Shown piece by piece: positions 22,617-34,121 of a stretch of DNA of 64,000 nt (positions are counted from its first letter, which is position 1; each line of letters begins with the position of its first letter). Position numbers and translations under genes: made by a program. Source of the DNA: Acanthopleura granulata (lineage: Eukaryota > Mollusca > Polyplacophora > Chitonida > Chitonidae); assembly GCA_016165875.1 (NCBI GenBank), contig JABBOT010000080.1, positions 46,768,032 to 46,832,031 of the forward strand. Direction: 5' to 3'. The notes below the pieces were generated by a model. That model was not told where the DNA came from and searched no databases. It saw only the letters and a program-made list of their open reading frames with translations.

Positions 22617-23372
22617 CAAAATGTTAATGTGAATTTGGCCGCCAAGCTGAAAAACACCTGGCAGTTTGAAAAATATCCGCCTTATTCAAAATGTTCACCA
22701 TTCTAATCACAAGTTGAGCTAATTGTGGTAGGAATTGATCTTTAATGCCGGTCGCCTCCCCCCCCCCCCCATATCACAGACGGTGAAATTGCCTTAATTA
22801 GTTTTAATTAATGAATATAATTAAAACATCGAGATGACAGATATGTGCTTGGCAACCATTTGGATGGACAGTTTCTATCATTCCAAGCAGCGATGCCACA
22901 TCTAAAACAATTATTTTCTGAAAGCATGCTCTGAGGCACGCACCGGATAAACCTGGGTGACATACAGTAGTTTATATATCTTGCCGAAGAACGTTTACAC
23001 GTTACAGCACAGAGTGCAAGGGCACAAACACAGTAATGTCGATGAACAAAAGGTGCTTGTATCAAGTCTCTGATCCCACAGAAGAAGCTCTGTGCCCACA
23101 TGTGCTGGAATGCTTTAGATTTTCGCAGATGAATACCAATTCACTTGCAAGATATGCTTTCTCAGAAACAGACCCATCCTGGTAACTCTAAAATGGTAAT
23201 GAGCATGTACTTGACAGGCTTGAGTAGTTGTGTAAACTCCTTCTGTAAACTTAGTAGTTCTTGTAAATCTTTCTTTTTTCTTAACCATAGCAAAAGATAT
23301 GTTCTGCCGCAAATAGGTACTAAAACTACCAATGGCCGCCATTTTGGAAAATGACCGCCACGGGGCGAATTC
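22617..23372. other. Gene-free spacer with a C13 run
   Basis: C13 lies at 22758-22770. The rest is unique or low-copy sequence. AATGGCCGCCATTTTGG at about 23331 and the hairpin CATTTTGGAAAATG just inside it recall G/C-core motifs common in invertebrate repeats, but I cannot delimit an element. The 141- and 103-codon minus frames at 23115-23587 run into the MITE-like element and are not called. Confidence 0.45.
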
Positions 23373-23821
23373 AGGTATAAAAACAGTAATTCCATTTTCA
23401 CCCAAGATAAAAGAAAACACACGCACAGGAAAGGGTAGGAACGGGTAGGGGTTTGCTGTATGTGTGAAGTGTGTTGAAGTACTGTCAGGTAATTTTGCAG
23501 GTATAAACTATGACAAATAATAATTGAAAAAAGTGCATTACTTGTGGCTACAACATAGAAAAATACTGTGCAATGACCAAGTGCCACCTACACCCTGTTT
23601 CTATGGCGATAGGACGCTAGTACCTGCATTGCAGCTGATTTATTTTGAGAAAATTGTGGTCAACCCCTAATGATATTTGGATATGCTGTAGGCCAGGCAT
23701 CTGGTTATTTGACAGTATGTATCAAATGGGCTAACAAAAATTAGGAAATACAGTTTTAGGTGGGTGTTCTTTGTGAAATTACTACGTAAATAGTAAGGAA
23801 ATTTTTAGTGTTTTTATACCT
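23373..23821 (+). mobile_element. MITE-like element, copy 1 (449 bp)
   Basis: This copy begins AGGTATAAAAAC (23373-23384) and ends GTTTTTATACCT (23810-23821), perfect 12-bp terminal inverted repeats. The interior closely matches the copy at 24666-25056: shared runs include AATTTTGCAGGTATAAACTA, CAGCTGATTTATTTTGAGAA and GGTGGGTGTTCTTTGTGAAA. Copy 1 carries about 58 extra bp near 23535-23593. Flanking sequences of the two copies are unrelated, which supports the boundaries. No frame is conserved between the copies, so the element is non-autonomous. Strand is given arbitrarily, with both copies alike. Confidence 0.78.
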
Positions 23822-24665
23822 ATAGGAAGTATGCCTGAACGTGACAGTTTAGATAGGCAGTGAAGGTAAAAAAAAATCACTCATGGAGGCTCGGTGAGAG
23901 AAAGGAGAATTTTGTGGCAATTTTGCCCATCTGTAGGCAAATATGACTGCATTGAATGGCAGGGTACCAAAATAGCCAGGGGAGGCTCTGGACAACTGGT
24001 TCTAGAAGTGCCTGTGGCAGGGAGAGGAGATTTCAGCGTACACACGCTGGGTGGGATGAGGTTTACCCGGTTCCAGGCTGTATGTATGGTGTTGTTGTAC
24101 CTACAGTCTGCAGGTCTGTTGTTTGTCTTGTCGCGTTATATAGTAAATTTTTAGACGCGGTTACCATTGTGTCATTTTAGCAGGCAGGTAGTGACTTTAT
24201 TAAGTGTGTGTTAAATGATATGTCAACATGTCAATACATGCTGCAATTGCTTGGGGCCTCGGTAAGAAAATATTTCCCCAATAAAGCTACCACCAATGAA
24301 GATGGCTAAAACCGATAATCTTATGTAGAGGGGTGGGGTGTAGTGTGACAATTGAAAGCTCCACATACGTGCAACCTATTAGATAACACGCAGACATGCT
24401 ATCGCTCTTTAAGACCACAAAGGGCCAGACATCCATAAACACCAGAACTTTTTTCAGTGGCGTGAATTTTTTAAAGAGAGAGGCAGAGAAATACAAGAGA
24501 ACAGCCTTGCGTCAAATCAGCGATTTGTAGATGACAGCTGCCAGGTTGGCCAGACCAAGGTTTTCATGCACTGTTCCCTTTCTATGCCCTGCTGAACTTT
24601 GATATCAGTGTTAGGTACTTAGAACAGGTGAGGAATACAGTGGGAATACTTTGGCCATACTATAT
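23822..24665. other. Spacer between the two MITE-like copies
   Basis: These 844 bp of unrelated sequence lie between two direct copies. An 86-codon plus frame at 23894-24154 has no recognisable product. The interval contains no transposase-like frame, so the pair is not obviously a composite element. Confidence 0.5.
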
Positions 24666-25056
24666 AGGTATAGAAACACTAATTCGATTTTGTACCCAAG
24701 ATTCAGGCGCACAGAAAACAGTAGGAACGGGTAGGGATTGATTGTACCTGTGAAGTGTGTTGAGGTACCGCCAGGTAATTTTGCAGGTATAAACTATGAC
24801 AAATAATAATTGAAAAAAGTCACTACAAGCTGTTTCTATGGCGATAGAACGATGGTACCTGTATTCCAGCTGATTTATTTTGAGAAATGGTGGTCAACCC
24901 GTAATGATATTTGGATATGTTGTAGGCCAGGTATCTGGTTATTTGACAGTATGTGTCATTTGGGCCAACAAAAATTAGGGAATACAGTTTCAGGTGGGTG
25001 TTCTTTGTGAAATTACAACGTAAATAGTAAGAAAAAATTTTTGTGTTTTTATACCT
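24666..25056 (+). mobile_element. MITE-like element, copy 2 (391 bp)
   Basis: The left end is AGGTATAGAAACACTAA, and the right end TGTTTTTATACCT is its inverted complement with one mismatch. Comparing both copies, the ancestral end was probably AGGTATAAAAACACTAA. A 66-codon plus frame (24810-25010) is open here, but the equivalent position in copy 1 is frame-shifted by one base and hits a stop (TTTGAGAAAATTGTGG versus TTTGAGAAATGGTGG). The frame is therefore not under coding constraint. No direct target duplication is apparent. Confidence 0.78.
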
Positions 25057-28000
25057 TCAGAATGGCACTGCGTCCAAAAATGTAACTTGAGGTATATTCC
25101 AACTGTGTGCCAAGTTTCATGATTCTGTCATGAAAGCCACAATTTAATTACATATCTGCTGTACTATCATATCTCTCGGGGTTATACTTTGAGTTTCAGT
25201 TCACATCCAGCTATCTGGTTTTGACACCTCGCCAAGCTGACATACACATCATTCAGAATTAGTGCATGTTTGTGCCGACAGTTACTATAGGAACAAAGTA
25301 AATGTAAGGAAAAATGTCAATTATCCAAGTCGGAATAAGAAGGACGGTAAAAACGAATCGATCATTAGTATAGTTCTTGCACCTGGGTATCACACTAAAT
25401 ATGCTCTGAGAAACGTTTCCTTTCTGTGCTGTAAAGAGACATTGCAATACTTACAAAAGAACACATAGAGAAGAGAGCGGTTTGAGCTCACAGGATTCAA
25501 ATTCAAATCTTCCTGAAAATCTTTTGCGCGCTAAGGTAAATTGATTAATCTACAAAAGGCCATATGCGCATATTTCAGCCATTACATGGTGTCATAATAT
25601 TTCTATACGTAAAGGTTTTGAAACCAAAAGTATTTCAATGAACTATATAGACTTGAGTAAGGAAGAAAAAAGTGAGTATAGGCAAGTATAAGGGACAATT
25701 AAGGCTTGGTCGACCTGTCACCTGTCGCATAATGACGCCTATGAATGCGAGCGTGCACAAAACGAAATAAAATCAATGATTCAGTGAATCACTATGCTGA
25801 TCAATGAATCGAATAGCCATACCAGATTAGACTAGTCACTCTGAAATGCTCTTGTATGCTACACAAAACAATGGCTCCCGTGCTTTCATGCTGTAGTTTG
25901 ATCAGAAATCTAGAGGGATTGATGACTTTGGCAAACCGGCTAGTTAAAGGATGGAAAAAGTTTTCCTGACCTCAGGTATATGTGTAACTATTGAGGTTAG
26001 CAATATTCCATGACATCCATATGCACCAAGAGACGTATTGTCTGATGACGTCACCCCTGTGCATAGCCCGCTCAAACCATTCGGCAAACACTCCCGTAAG
26101 TTCACAGAATAACAACGAAGTCAAGCCAGCTTGGTGGAGTGCGAAAATTGAAATCGAATTAACCTGATCTTATGACTAACTTACAACAATCTTATACATT
26201 TGTGGTATATATTTTGGTCATTTAGGAAAGAGTCAGATAAAATACATTGGACTTCGCCACACTGATAGAAAAGTTTGTGTTTTTACACCGGTATTTCTAC
26301 GATTGTTTTACAGCTACAGTCGATTTAGTCGATTTGGTAAAGCATCCGTAAATAGGAGAAACGCGAGATCTGTTTGAGATTCGCATATTATTTCACACGA
26401 TGATATCACAGCCATTACGACCGATATTTTACAGCGAAAAAACCGTGCAGCTTGTTGCCATTTTCCCCATGATTTTACGAAAATGTTAGAAGAGTGCCGA
26501 AACATGGCTAACTTTCTAACATGATGTCTAAGGAGCTGTCCAGGGCCTTGTCCTGTAAGACGAGTTTTAAACTTTTTGAACTAAAGTCAACGTGCTTTGT
26601 GGGATGGGCCGTTACTCTTCCTCGTGAAGACTTGGTGTTGCTATGTTCAGATTTCTTCCTTCTAGGGCTTTGTTTATTGTTTGCGCGGTCGAATTTGCAT
26701 TGTGTAGCGTGACCAGTGAATACTTGCGAATGAACTGATTTGTTTCTTGCTGTGACCTAATCCAGTGTTTCACAAACTTGAAGATGTAACAAAAATAGGC
26801 AATTATATCGAATGACATTTGACATGTTTACTGATTCAGTGCATAAATATCAATAATTCAGTCGATTTCTACAGCAGCCAATCAGCATCATTGGTGTCTA
26901 TTTTTCAGTCGGTAGAAGTATTGCCCATTCATCCACTGAGCCTCTTAGCACAAAGTCCTCGAGCAAAGAGAATTGTAGCCATAACGTTCCTTTCGTAAGC
27001 GTGTGGCCAATGTTCAGTCCCTGGCGGGGTTAGCTTTAGAACTCGCTGGAGAAATTCACTTTTGGTCTCTTGTAGACTGCCATCAGCATAGGGACTTGGG
27101 CAGCAGCTTCGTAATGTATGACGGAATGGACAGTCTTTATGGCTCACACTGAGGTAACGCATATATGGCCATTAGGACCACTTTGCGAGAGGAAGATACC
27201 TTCTGCTTATAACCGAAAAAGCTAACAGTCATGGCTGGCAAGATACGCAACGAAAAGGTCTGGAAAAGAAATCAGTAATTAATCCATATTCATGAAAATG
27301 AGGTACTTATAAATCAGAAAGGCAGTGCAGAAATGAAGTAATTAGAAACCAAGTTCCTGCTGAAAGGGAAAATATGCAGTCTATCAGAAATAATAAATTG
27401 ATCGTCAATGGGTCACTCACTAAATGAAAGGATAAAAAAGGTTGTCTGGCAGATAGTCTTTAATAATCAATTCTTAAGTTACTTAATGTTGGAAAAACAA
27501 CATTTAATTAACCTGCTTGTTCTGTGTAGCCCCTGAGCTCTATACCTGTCTCGGAACATGCTGACAACCCCGGGATAAGAATGGTACAACACTTTGAGAC
27601 TTAGATCATTGTATTGTTGAGATAGAAGGAATTCCCACAGAGGCATTTCGGGCCCAGTCATCTATATGGAAGGCCTGAAAGGTGATAATCATGTTTTACA
27701 GCTTGATCGTGGACCACCAATACAAGAAAAGATATTGGCATCCTAATGACCTTGTTAACGCAATCACGGAAAGGCGGAAACGAACTGGACGTCGGCTTCA
27801 CTCTCCAGCCTTGGTCCGTGTCCATTGTGCCGGTAGATTTACCGAGCCGTTGACCAGCGATCGCATGAAGCCTCTCTCCTCGATCGCCCCAAGTTATGTA
27901 GTAGCCTGCGTGATATACGGGTGACATGCCGTAAATCCGGTTTGCTGACACTCTCCCGAGTTTCCATTAACCGCGGCTGTTGGATTTTATCACACCAATG

Positions 28001-28628
28001 ATAAATGGATATTGTATTTGATTTTCTACGAAGCCAATTTGATACGAAGCAAATGTGCTTGTATACTCTCTTTAAAACATGCTCTATTCATATCGAATCA
28101 TTTACCCATTGATCTAACGGTTATACATTTTGTTCAAACAGGCAAACATCTGTGCTCCAATTTTGAACGTAGGTTTTTGTCTAATATTATAAATGGATTC
28201 CACTGAAATGCAGGACGTCTCTATGAGGTACTTAAAAACTCCATGAGCAAAAGAGTTTTGACCTAGTTACTAAAATGGTGTTAAGTACAGAAATGAGGGA
28301 ATGAGGTATTTGTCGCTGGAGTTGATCCTGTAGCCTTGGGTGGATTAGGCGGTTGGCCGGTAACTGGATTAGCCATGTCCGGATTCCTTTCTCATCTTCA
28401 TCACCGTTATCCCCGTATTATTATCCAAGTGTTATTTACAAACGAAAAAATATCACCAAATACAATCAGGTGAGCACAATAGGTCCGGTTACAGGTGAGA
28501 GCCTCGCTCATTCATGAACATCCGGTAATGTAAGGCTAGTTGAAATGCTGTCTAACTGCTAGTGCCGTATTGAGAATTTTCGCAATCTGTTGTGTGTACA
28601 AGGTGTGGTCCTAACGCAGACTAAAGCG
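25057..28628. other. Long gene-free stretch
   Basis: No gene or mobile element is recognised. Paired open frames at 27658-27951 overlap on opposite strands and show no family match. Base composition is unremarkable. Confidence 0.45.
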
Positions 28629-28895
28629 AGGTAAATGTATATTTTTGTTTAGTTGATCAGTGTTCTACACTATACTGAAGAATATTTTCCTTATACGACG
28701 GCGACCAGCATTATGGTGACAGCAAACCGAGCAGTGCCCGGGAGAAACCCATGACCGTCCCATGTACGGAGGCTGAGGAAGCCAGCATGAGCTCGATTTG
28801 AACTCACAGCTACCACATTGGTGCGAGGTTCATGGATCAATGCACTGTGCTAGGGCGCTAACCAGTATACCACGGAGGCCCCACACAAGGTAAAT
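28629..28895 (-). mobile_element. SINE copy with intact head and internal deletion
   Basis: The copy runs from its 3' tail complement (GTATATTTTTGTTTAG) to the complete tRNA-related head (complement ACCACGGAGGCCCC). On the minus strand the A box reads TGGTATACTGG and the B-box region GAGTTCAAATCG. About 25 bp of the core (the CCGCAGGTTGCTGGCAGACC part) are missing near 28754. AGGTAAAT at 28629-28636 and again at 28888-28895 is a probable 8-bp target duplication. This and the 35.6-kb copy are the only ones with both promoter boxes. Confidence 0.9.
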
Positions 28896-30674
28896 CAAAT
28901 GCCCACCAAATCTCTTGGCTTTTTAGCACCTCACCAGTGACAGTAAAGTCCGAAACTGAAAATGCAGTGTGATATTGTAATGAGGGGCCCAGCACGAGCT
29001 TCTCAGCTCCGAATCGAACCGGCTAACGTGGGCCTATCAGGCAACAGGCAAATATCACTCAAAACGAAGATTTCGCCTCTCAGAAATTTCATGCTGTAAA
29101 ATGGCAAAGTCAAGTCTCTCTGCCCTGATTCACAATACACTTCATGGACAATATTATACTCCCCTTTGCAGATAAGACATAGCAGTGCGTAATAGAGCTG
29201 TGAAGTGTTGATAGGTAATTATGATGTGGTGCTTTGGCCAGCATACCGATGTCAGGATGATTGAGCGAGGGTACACTTGTGCTGGATACATCCACTTAGC
29301 CTCACAGGAACCAGACCAAGAGCGCACACACGTGTAGTATTCAGTCTGCTTTAAGTAGAATATAAATACACATGAGTTGAAGAAACTGTGGAGAGGAAAT
29401 GCAGACGCTAAGGAATCAGAAAAAGGGCGTTAACTAGCACGCAGAAAACTGTTCGAGTTAAAGCCAAGACTACGAGCAAATAGCATTCATCACAAAAGCA
29501 ATATGGCGCCATGTGCGAGGCTCCGGGTGGTGGGGATAAACGGAATGGGGGTAGTGGGGTGGTGAGCTATATGCCGACAGGCTGTTGCACCTCCGTCATT
29601 GCTGTTAAAATGACCTCACCCCTGCATACTGTGTGCGGTCTTTTCGTGCTTTCTGTTTTCAACATATGTTCCTTTTCACCCAGTAACTTCTTGATACTGC
29701 ATCGTCCGACAAAATGTATATCGCTTTACCATGTGTTATTGTATTGCTGTATATTTGTTTATTGGTATAAACGACCGTTATTGGTGTCATTTCACATCCC
29801 GAATAAACTCCGCCCCGCTACACCAGAGAGCAAAGTAAGACTTCTGACATGCATGTAACATTATACCTGTGTGCATCCTCAGACAGCCATTTTCTTCATT
29901 AGCTTCCTAGAAACTTTCCTCTTAGCTCAGACTTTGGGTCGGACTTGTGTGTAGTGCAGGGCCCTGTGAGTAGTCCTGACTTCTGGGTTATGAGTTATGT
30001 ATTTTATTCCAGGAAGTCTCACCCGGGAGGCATTTTACCCTTAAGCGATTAGACTTGTACATCACTTGTTGTAAATGAACGGTGGTTAACATTTTGACAT
30101 CATCCCGGCAACTGGCTTGTTTCATGTTGAATCTGTCAGTGGCTGATTTATGTTTATTCAGATAAACAGATGTTATCTGACTAAACAAACAGCGAAGAAA
30201 GACGACAAACAAGATCGCGTGGTCACTTGATGGCTCCGACGGTTATACGCGATGAGGAATACTTCAATCAATTGTGGTCGACTCTCCCATTGGTTTATAA
30301 ACAAGGGAAAAACCACTTTAAAGAGCTCTCGGTTTGCGGCTAATTTGGCACGTAGCAGAAAAACTATTTGAGGTTGCAGCGATTCTGTTTGAAACGAGTC
30401 ACCCCCAACAGAATAATTTAGGCTAATAAATAGGATAACACCTATGCCATCCCAGCGTCTTAACCGTATATTTCTGATAGCTGAAGATATTATACCATTC
30501 ATTACATATGATGTTGGAATTGACCTAGTGAAATGTTTTGTATATGAAAAGCCCCAACCCTCGACATACCAACTGCAATATTTTTTTCTGCCACGTTGTG
30601 TTCTAACTTCCTGTTCTTTATTTCTGACTGGAGAGTGTTTAACGCTAAGAACTTTATGTCTCCTCATCAAATAT
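28896..30674. other. Gene-free stretch with an isolated B-box-like motif
   Basis: The longest open frame of the window (165 codons, minus, 30173-30670) lies here. It is basic and hydrophobic by turns, has no domain I recognise, and one such frame is expected by chance in 64 kb. At 29012-29021 the minus strand reads GGTTCGATTC, a perfect Pol III B-box core. The A box expected 30-60 bp upstream on that strand is not convincing, so this is at most a SINE or tRNA relic. Confidence 0.4.
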
Positions 30675-30820
30675 GTGATTGTAATTCTGTTAAATTTGGC
30701 TTTCTGCCTATAAAATGGACTTGTTGTCCTTTAAAATGTGACAGTGGTCCTGTAAAATGTGTTCATTATTCTGCTAAATGTATTTGGTCCTGTAAAATGT
30801 GTTTCTGGTCCTTTGAGGCG
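30675..30820. repeat. Degenerate repeat, ~20-bp unit, about 6 copies
   Basis: Units of 19-22 bp carry TGGTCCTGTAAAATGTGTT and variants (GTCCTTTAAAATGTGAC, ATTCTGCTAAATGTATT). The best-preserved copies are near 30747 and 30788. A plus-strand frame at 30596-30892 reads through as a Cys- and Lys-rich pseudo-repeat and is not called as a gene. Confidence 0.75.
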
Positions 30821-31129
30821 TTCGTCTGTAATTACAACACATCAATTGAAGCAACTCTAGATCAATTTAAATTCAAATCACGGCATTTTTAACCTAAATC
30901 TCTAGAAGCTAGGGCGCTAGGGGGCAGATACTTGTTATTTTTTAAACATTTATTTGAAGCAGTTAGAATAAAACCCTAACTCAGGTAAACTGACAAGATT
31001 CCGGATATCACCAGTTGTGTGTGACCATTTCATGTGCCAACTATGACACTGTCGTTATACTCTTTCTGCGGTAGTCGTTCCGATCCTGGCCATGACTCTG
31101 TGGGTGATGTCTTCAGTAAGCTGGTAAGC
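30821..31129. other. Gene-free spacer
   Basis: I see nothing here to annotate. The sequence between the two degenerate arrays is unique. Confidence 0.5.
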
Positions 31130-31640
31130 CACAGCGTGTTTGAAGTGCTGTCTTGCATTGTGAGATTTGACTGGAATCTTGTCATTTATGTCGGAACTTA
31201 TGATACTTAAGTTTTATCCTGTAGTGTATATTTAAACTTTAGCGTTATCCTGCCATCCTGTCGATCTTGTGATACTTAAGTTTTATCTTGTCGTGTATAT
31301 TTGAGGTTTAGTGTAGTCCTGTTATTTTTGTCGGACTGTGTGATATTTAAGTTTTATCTTGTCCTGTGTATTTGAGATTTACTGTAATCTTGCCATTTAT
31401 ACCTGGTATTGTAAAATTTTCGTGCAATCCTGTCGTGTATATCTGGCAATGTAAGATTTATAACTCCCTCATTAATGCCTGATATAATGAAATTTGCATT
31501 AATCCTCTCATTTATATGATATTTATATTTATATTCATTTTATAAAAACTTGTTTTTTTGTTATGTGTATATATGTGTGATGTGTGATTTACGTGTAGTC
31601 TTGCTGTATTTGTGTGTAATCCTGTTAGAAAAAATCTATG
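31130..31640. repeat. Degenerate tandem repeat, ~35-bp subunit with ~70-bp dimers
   Basis: The basic theme is GTAAGATTTACGTGTAATCC followed by TGTCATTTATATCTGG. The clearest dimers are marked by GATACTTAAG or GATATTTAAG at 31202, 31271 and 31342, spaced 69 and 71 bp. Subunits continue with more divergence to about 31640 (TTTACGTGTAGTCTTGCTG). Roughly 14 subunits are present. The AT content and decay suggest age. Confidence 0.75.
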
Positions 31641-32954
31641 ATCGTTTGAGACGCGCATCACATCATGTGTTACGTGTGTCTGTCCTTATCTTAATTTTTA
31701 AATGGAAGAAGTTTTGCTCGGCGAGATCTACACAAGCGCTGATCAAGCACCAAAAAAGAGAATTTTACCGAATCTGAAGAAAAAGCTAAATCCCCCCATA
31801 CACTCAGACAAAGTGAGCTTTCGTTCAATATTTTGTAACCCTGTCAGACGAGTTCTGACAGCTTTTGTCCCTTGACCTGTGCGGTCTCCAGATTTTCAGT
31901 TCTGTAGCTTTCAACGCCAGTGTCAAATACACGCACATTTATTTAAAAATACCACCGATCCTTTCAATAAGAACTTTAAATTCAATTTGGAAATCTTTGC
32001 CAACAACAAGGTGACAAGAAGGCATGAAACATGTCAAAGACAAATGTTTTGAAAGGCGAGGCTGTCGATATAACACCGAGGGGTCAATCCTTCCCAAAAC
32101 AGCACAGAACCCAGTATGATTCACATGTTTTTGTTGCGTTTATTCGTGATATTCTGAAGAAAAGAAAGTTTTTACAAAGGTGTATAATTTTTGTAAGTAG
32201 AATCATCGTGACGAGTTACAACGCAATTGCGAAGAAAACGTTTTCATGAACATGAACTTAATATACTTAATATAATTCACCGGCCATCTTGGGGTGAAGG
32301 TTTGCCTTGAGATATCTTTCGTCTATGTTGTAAACTTTATAATACAGTCTACGTGGACTCGTGTTGTAATTTTCACCTATTAATAATGTAAACGTCATTG
32401 TCAGGACAGAGCATCATGGAGATGCAGCATTTATTTCATCAATTATTAATATCACATATATTACTAACGTAAATTCACAGCGATCTGTTTGCAGTCTTCC
32501 TGAGATGTATCCCTATATCCGGCTTCCAATGAATGGTCTTGGCATGCATTTTCGCTAATAGCATATTTATTCCGATCGATGCCTAAAAACGGCTGGCAAT
32601 GCAAACTTTCGTCTGGCAAATCTTTTGCATGTTATTTTTCTGTTAATACAGGCTAGTACAACGGTAAAGCCAGCTCATTGCTAGTGTCTTGCAGATTGAA
32701 AATCTTTTGCAGACTGAACCCCGTACCTTTCGCGTGGTAGATGACATTGTAAACACCTGGCCACCAGCACGATTCTCTATGCTGTGTGAGTTCTTTCCGG
32801 TCAAATGTAATGAACGCATATCCCTGAACGGTGTTGATAATGTGTGTGGCTGATAATGTTTTGGATGCTCCAAATTCATTTATTTTCTCATGATTTGCAT
32901 GGGTAAGCTGCAGAATTTATGAGAAACAACAAAAACCCAAAAAACCAAAATCGA
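31641..32954. other. Gene-free stretch
   Basis: I see no gene. Short open frames at 31550-31777, 32031-32249 and 32643-32879 show no recognisable features. A-rich and T-rich runs near 32925-32950 adjoin the tRNA-like relic that follows. Confidence 0.5.
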
Positions 32955-33033
32955 TGATACCCAGATTCGAACCCGCCGGAAGTCGTTGCTAAGGTTTTAA
33001 ATTTAAGCCAACCAGCCTACATGGGCTGTACCG
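32955..33033 (-). pseudogene. tRNA-like relic (tRNA pseudogene or SINE head)
   Basis: On the minus strand a perfect B box GGTTCGAATCT lies opposite 32963-32973. An A-box-like TAGGCTGGTTGGC lies about 30 bp upstream (opposite 33004-33020), which is normal tRNA spacing. The T-arm stem flanking TTCGAAT (GCGGG against CTGGG) does not pair properly, and I could not form an acceptor stem. It is therefore not a working tRNA. T-rich sequence, usable as a Pol III terminator, follows on the minus strand. Confidence 0.5.
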
Positions 33034-33420
33034 AAAAGTAGATTTGCTCATTATATGTTCTGAACTTATATGTCAAATGTCACATTAGTGTGTGTCATTC
33101 TGTTGTAGGATACTATGGAATATAACTATGTGTATTTAATGACAATTTCAGATACACCACTAACAGCTGAAGGGCTTGTAGCGTGTTAGCCGTCCCTCTG
33201 CAAATAGCGCATACGATCTTATTCAACGCGAGTTCGCTTGGTGGCCGCTAATGACAATACTTCGCCCGTGTACGTCAGATGGAGATGTGATCAGTCGTCG
33301 TCTGTCGTGAGATCAATGCAAACAGCATGTCGTGACCGAAACGGGAGAGAACAATGACTTTCTCCAATCGACCGACATGTTAGTATGCAGAAATCCTCAA
33401 CCTTTAATAACTCTGTATTA
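33034..33420. other. Gene-free spacer
   Basis: The stretch 33180-33370 has a more even base composition than its surroundings, but it shows no open frame or motif I can interpret. Confidence 0.45.
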
Positions 33421-33449
33421 ACGAGGGACTGTATTATACAGTCCCTCGT
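33421..33449. repeat. Perfect 13-bp hairpin
   Basis: ACGAGGGACTGTA (33421-33433) is followed by the loop TTA and the exact inverse TACAGTCCCTCGT (33437-33449). With a one-base bulge the symmetry continues outward for about four more base pairs. Possible explanations are the fused inverted ends of a deleted DNA transposon, or a cruciform-forming site. No second copy of this sequence was seen in the window. Confidence 0.9.
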
Positions 33450-33704
33450 AATATGGGCCTATTTAATTCCGCCGGGGAGCACAGCAGTGTTGACCAAATC
33501 TCCTTAACTGTGTCCGTGACTGTTAAGTAATCGGCCTTGTTTCACCGACCAGATAGAATTTGTGGAATAGTTAGCGAGGACTGGAAGATTTCTGGTCTCC
33601 TCAGAGCTGCTAAAGGTAAGGGTCCGTTATTCAGTGTTTATTCGCTATACTGTGTTTGTTTTCCACCGATTAAACATTAACTATTCAGTAATTGCAATGG
33701 GAGT

Positions 33705-34121
33705 GAACCAACAACGTTAACATGGTGGGTGCCAGTGGTAACTGTGGGTTAGGCATGAACCAATACTGTTAAGATCGTGGGTGCCAGTGGTAAACTGCGG
33801 GCTAGCGATGAACCAACACCGTTAACATGGTGGGTGCCAGTTGTAACTGCGGGCTAGGCATGAACAAACACCGTTAACGGGGTGGGTGCCAGTGGTAACT
33901 GTGGGTTAGGCATGAACTAACACTGTTAAGATCGTGGGTGTCATTGGTAACTGCGGGATAGGCATGAATCTACTCCGTTAACATGGTTTGTGCCAGTGGT
34001 AACTGCGAATTAGGCATGAATCTACTCCGTTAACATGGTGGGTGCCATTGGTAACTGCGGGTTAGGCATGAACCAACACCGTTGACATGGTGGATGCCAG
34101 TGGTAACTGCGGGTAAGGCAT
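33705..34121. repeat. Minisatellite, 52-bp unit, 8 copies
   Basis: Eight units start at 33705, 33757, 33810, 33862, 33914, 33966, 34018 and 34070. All are 52 bp except the second, which has one extra base. Each reads GAACCAACACCGTTAACATG, then GTGGGTGCCAGTGGTAACTG and CGGGTTAGGCAT. Units 2 and 5 share the variant CTGTTAAGATCGTGGG, and units 6 and 7 share GAATCTACTCCG. These linked variants show that blocks of units were copied together. The array sits in non-coding sequence. Confidence 0.97.

Noticed and set aside
22195..22632. Several overlapping 67-95-codon frames
   Set aside because: Most of this span is the SINE copy at 22388-22606, and the frames follow the SINE, not a gene.
24810..25010. 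66-codon frame inside the second MITE-like copy
   Set aside because: The first copy has a one-base shift and an early stop at the matching position, so the frame is not conserved.
29012..29021. Isolated B box GGTTCGATTC on minus as a tRNA gene
   Set aside because: No A box at a workable distance and no cloverleaf around it.
30173..30670. Longest open frame in the window, 165 codons on minus
   Set aside because: No family or motif recognised, no supporting start or splice context, and about one such frame is expected by chance in this much sequence.
33705..34121. 52-bp and 28-bp arrays as a CRISPR
   Set aside because: Units are directly adjacent with no unique spacers, and the DNA is animal in character.
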